A stretch of 64,000 nucleotides of DNA, taken from contig OY992837.1 of assembly GCA_963921425.1 (NCBI GenBank), positions 15,597,896-15,661,895 of the forward strand, given 5' to 3'. The position numbers and the translations under genes were made by a program. Of this stretch, positions 60,457 to 64,000 are shown one piece after another (position 1 is the stretch's first letter; each line of letters opens with the position of its first letter). The stretch is from Dryas octopetala (lineage: Eukaryota > Streptophyta > Magnoliopsida > Rosales > Rosaceae). The notes below the pieces were generated by a model. The model was not told where the DNA came from. It did not search any database and worked only from the letters and a program-made list of their open reading frames with translations.

Positions 60457-62849
60457 AATGACTTTCTCCTTGGTTCTTAATTTAGGCAACAAATTTGAAT
60501 TAGCAGGTAAAGGAGAAGAGTGCATGTGAAGTGTCCTTCATTTCAAACTGCTAGACAACGTTCAAAGAGTGCATTTTAAGAGTGTAGTTTGCTTTGAAGT
60601 GATCTAAATTAAAGAGTATCTAGAACAAAATCTGGACAGCTATACAATTGCAACAATTGAAGAACTTCTCTATTCTTTGGTGCTTCTGCTCTGGTATGAA
60701 CCCTTAGGAGCTGCTTTTTTGTTTTTTGTTTTTTTTTGCCCCTCTTGTTTTGTACTTTTATGATTCTCTGAAAATGCTCACCCTTCTGGATTGACATTTT
60801 TCCTTAACAAAAAATAATAATAGGACTTTCCTGAATGCAATTTGTTTTTGTGTTTATTATACTGACCATGCTTTCTGCACTAATGTCAGGGTTCTTACAA
60901 GGAAAACATGATAGCTTTTCTTCACCAGCACCAAAATGTTTTCAAGGTTGCTAGCCAAGTACATCGCAGTTCCATCCTTTGTCAAGGTATTCAAAGTTGC
61001 TCCATTGGCTTTTGAAGGGCTGCTATTTATCAAAGCTAATTTCCACGAGGTAATGGACCATTACTTGCCCCAGAATTCAATATTGCACTTTCTAGAAATT
61101 GTCATTTTTATGGGAACTTTTTCTCTCAGATGAGCATGAAATGGACTTCGATCAATTTGGGATACTTATAAAAGTAAAGTTCAGGTGATTGCATTTTCGT
61201 TCCTGTTTACATATACTTTCATGGCACTACTTATTTGCGTTTGGAAGTTTAATTTATGACCTGATATAGTAGATTACCATTTTATAGCTGGAAAAGTCAT
61301 TAGGATAGAGACGTCTTTGTCATTGGATTACTTCTGCCTTGACACTCTTGCGAGAGGTATTCAATTGGTTTAGAGAAGAAGGGAAATCTAGTGCACAATC
61401 CCTTAATAAGCTATATTGGATTTGGAACCATTATTAATACCAAATTTGAGATAATGTAAATTAGATCTCTTCCTAACTGCTTGGTTTTCTTTGTCAATCC
61501 AATTAATTTGATACACTTGGTACCAATTATTGCTTAATTGAAAGTCTGTCTTAGGTTAATGCGAAGTGTCTGGTTTCTCTTATTGCATTAAATGCTATGA
61601 ATTCATAGTTTGGATTTGTTATGTGAAATTGTGCTTCTGAATAATTGGGTTGGTAGTTCTGTTCACTCAATGTATATCTTCATGTTAAAATTGTGTGAAG
61701 AAGCAACCTTGCCTCCAGACCTATTGCAGAGGCAGAGTATCTTGCCATTGTGTGGTCTGCAACGTCTCAGCAATCAACACATGAAGATTGACTAGTATTT
61801 CATACCAAGTGTGTTCAAGCTAGTTGCTGATATTTTCCAAACCACTTCCAATGGTCCCATTATGTTCTCCAAGGATCAAAATTGGTCTTTGAAACTCTCC
61901 GTGCTTTTGGAACATGTATTTGAACAAATATTGATTAGTTAAATGAATGGATGAAATTTTTTATGAATGGATGGATTTTTGTTGAATGGATGGATTTTTA
62001 TGAGAGAATGGAATATAAATAACATTTATAACATCCAAATCCCATTAAAAATTGACATGTATAATCTTGTTTGTTTATATCAGTTTCAGGAGGTTTTATA
62101 CATCGAAAAAACTTGATTACGATTTCCAATCTTGTTTTGGATATCAGTTGGGCTGAAAAAACAAATGGCATTTGCTTTGTTCTTTTGACAATTCATCCAT
62201 TGCGTTTGATCTGTTGAAATGATTTTAAACGATTCGACAGGGACTGCTCAGGATCCCAATTATAACAGCATTATTCAATGATTAAAAAACAGAAAAAGAT
62301 TTTGGTTAATACATAAAGGGGCAGCAAAATACAAGCATGTGTATTGGCAAAATATGTATTGGCACTTTTGGGTACTTGATATTCAACAAATTTTACCCAA
62401 CTCAAGAATGCCTAAACATTTTGATACAATATTGATTAAAAATGTAAAACACATGTAAATGTGTAATGTATATAGTTTTAGACTTTTAGTATAAGGTTTT
62501 TAATTAAACTTGTTAATACTTAATACCTTAAAAAATTTGATCTAAAAAAAACCCCCTACAAAATTTAAAATTCAAAAAACTAAAACTGAAAATCACTAAA
62601 ACAAAAAAATTAAAATACAAAATATTGAAATTGAAACCAAAAAAATTCCATCCTCGCCCAAAATATAAAATTAACCCACCCAAGTTGAAAAAAAAATGAA
62701 CCTCTGGCGCGTCTCCAGACTTGTCAAATAGTGTAATTTTGAATTGCATGTCAAAACCTGATTGTTACACAGGAGCTTGTATTAGCACTCTGAGAATGCA
62801 ATTGCCCTTTCGTGTATACACAGTTGCAGTGCGAAACGTTTTTTTGGCC
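60457..62849. other. long stretch without a recognised gene
   Basis: Short open frames at 60936-61133 and 61610-61795 show no convincing family. A peptide in another frame near 61720 (RPIAEAEYLAIVWSATSQQS) resembles the copia RNase H EAEY block but is too short to claim. The rest is AT-rich intergenic DNA. Confidence 0.4.
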
Positions 62850-64000
62850 CAGTGATGAAATTACCATTTTCTTGAGATTTGGTTCAAGAAAATGGTAACT
62901 TGGATTAAGAAAATGGTAACTTACAATTCATTGAGAAAAAGTTACCATTTCTTGAGAAAAAAAAATCAAGAAAATGGTAAGTTTGGTCACGCTGGGGCTG
63001 GATTACCACTTTTTTGAATGAAGTTACCATTTTCTTGATCAATTGATCAAGAAAGTGGTAACGTGTTTTGCTTCACTGATTCCGTTACCATTTTCTTGAT
63101 ATTTGGTTCAAGAAAATGGTAACTTCGATCAAGAATGTGGTAACTTACCATTTCTTAAGAAAATGTTACCATTTCTTGAAGAAAAAAAATCAAGAGAATT
63201 GTAACTTTGGTCAAGATTGGCCTTAGTTACCACATTCTTGAACTACGTTACCATTTTCTTGATCGAACGATCAAGAAAGTGGTAACATGTTTTGCTTGGC
63301 TGATTTGGTTACCATTTTCTTGATGTTTGGTTCAAGAAAATGGTAACTTGGATCAACAAAATGGTAACTTACCATTTCTTAACAAAAAGTTACCATTTCT
63401 TGAGAAAAAAAATCAAAAAAATGGTAGCTTTGGTCAAGCTTGGGCTTGGTTACCACTTTCTTGATCAAAGTTACCACTTTCTTGATCAAAGTTACCATTT
63501 TCTTGATCAAGAAAGTGGTAACGTTTTTAGCCCCACCGATTTGCTTACCAGTTTCTTGAGGATTAGTTCAAGAAAATGGTAACTTGGGTCAAGAAAATGG
63601 TAACTTACCATTTCTTGAGCTAAACTTACCATTTCTTGAGAAAAATAATCAATAAAATGGTAACTTTGGTCAAGATTTGGCTTGGTTACCACATTCTTGA
63701 CTGCGGTTACCATTTTCTTGATCGAATGATCAAGAAAGTGGTAACGTTTTTTTGCCCCACTGATTTGGTTACCATTTTCTTGAGGTTTGGTTCAAGAAAA
63801 TGGTAACCTCAATCAAGAAAATGGTAATTTACCATTTCTTGAGCTAAAGTTACCATTTCTGGAGGAAAAAAAACAAGAAAATGGTAAGTTTGGTCAAGAT
63901 TGGGCTTGGTTACCACATTCTTGAACCAAGTTACCATTTTCTTGATCGAATGATTAAGAAAGTAGTAACAACACTGATTTGGTTACCATTTTCTTGAGGA
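62850..64000. repeat. satellite array, about 224-bp monomer, runs off the window end
   Basis: TTACCATTTTCTTGA recurs at 62861, 63085, 63309, 63545 (TTACCAGTTTCTTGA), 63769 and 63983, giving steps of 224, 224, 236, 224 and 214. Each monomer alternates GTTACCATTTTCTTGA and its inverse TCAAGAAAATGGTAAC several times, separated by short linkers such as GGTCAAGATTGGGCTTGG. So every unit is itself a set of nested inverted repeats. At least five copies are in view. Frames reading YHFLDQS are by-products. Confidence 0.92.

Noticed and set aside
61700-61880. Copia RNase H fragment (AEAEYLAIVW)
   Set aside because: Only one short block matches and no neighbouring retroelement sequence supports it.
62850-64000. 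CRISPR-like array or YHFLDQ repeat protein
   Set aside because: Monomers are about 224 bp with internal inverted repeats, in a plant genome. The open frames are interrupted and compositional.

Overview
The window is nuclear DNA of a flowering plant, most likely a eudicot and perhaps a woody one. It is AT-rich and has GT-AG introns. It carries plant families (heavy-metal isoprenylated proteins, DA1-type peptidase, PLS-class PPR protein, purple acid phosphatase) and plant transposons (Ty1/copia, Ty3/gypsy, CACTA, hAT, Mutator-type MITEs). I cannot name the species from sequence alone. No organellar, bacterial or viral block was seen.

Layout. 1-4 kb: the last three exons of an RBX1 RING-H2 gene (+). 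4.6 kb: a stray copy of the 3' end of the MAPR gene that lies intact at 10.5-11.4 kb (-). 5.3-6.7 kb: a complete heavy-metal (HMA) isoprenylated protein gene (+) with a GC-AG intron holding a Mutator-type MITE. 7.1-9.5 kb: a decayed CACTA element (-). 11.6-14.0 kb: two non-autonomous hAT elements with 8-bp target duplications, one carrying a tRNA-like SINE head. 14.3-15.2 kb: Ty3/gypsy integrase remnant. 15.7-18.0 kb: an IES6/INO80C gene (-) with one frameshift. 20.3-23.3 kb: a DA1-type peptidase gene (-) without visible LIM exons but with a long Glu/Ser tail. 25.2-28.7 kb: a solo-LTR-like block and a truncated copia element. 28.9-29.8 kb: a second, broken HMA gene. 31.2 kb: an ABCB transporter fragment.

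32.4-50.3 kb is one 17.9-kb copia retrotransposon with an ATTTT target duplication. It is interrupted in gag by a 7.56-kb CACTA element (GAA duplication). That element carries exon-intron fragments of three host genes: a Rab GTPase, a purple acid phosphatase and a PP2A catalytic subunit. The copia element is broken again in pol by an inverted LTR-gag fragment of the same family, with loss of the reverse transcriptase. The whole nest sits inside what looks like a small terminal-inverted-repeat element.

51.7-54.9 kb: a CCR4-NOT subunit 10 gene (-) with an in-frame stop and no visible first exon. 55.1-55.85 kb: a near-perfect inverted duplication with two 237-bp arms. 56.9-58.4 kb: two Mutator-type MITEs with perfect 9-bp duplications. 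59.2 kb: a small tandem repeat. 60.0-60.5 kb: the C-terminus of a PPR protein. From 62.85 kb to the window end: a satellite of about 224 bp built from short inverted motifs.

The host genes are unrelated housekeeping or regulatory genes and form no operon or pathway. The main story is transposon nesting, gene capture and decay. All coordinates come from reading splice sites and homology by eye. Gene family calls rest on recalled family sequences, not on a search.
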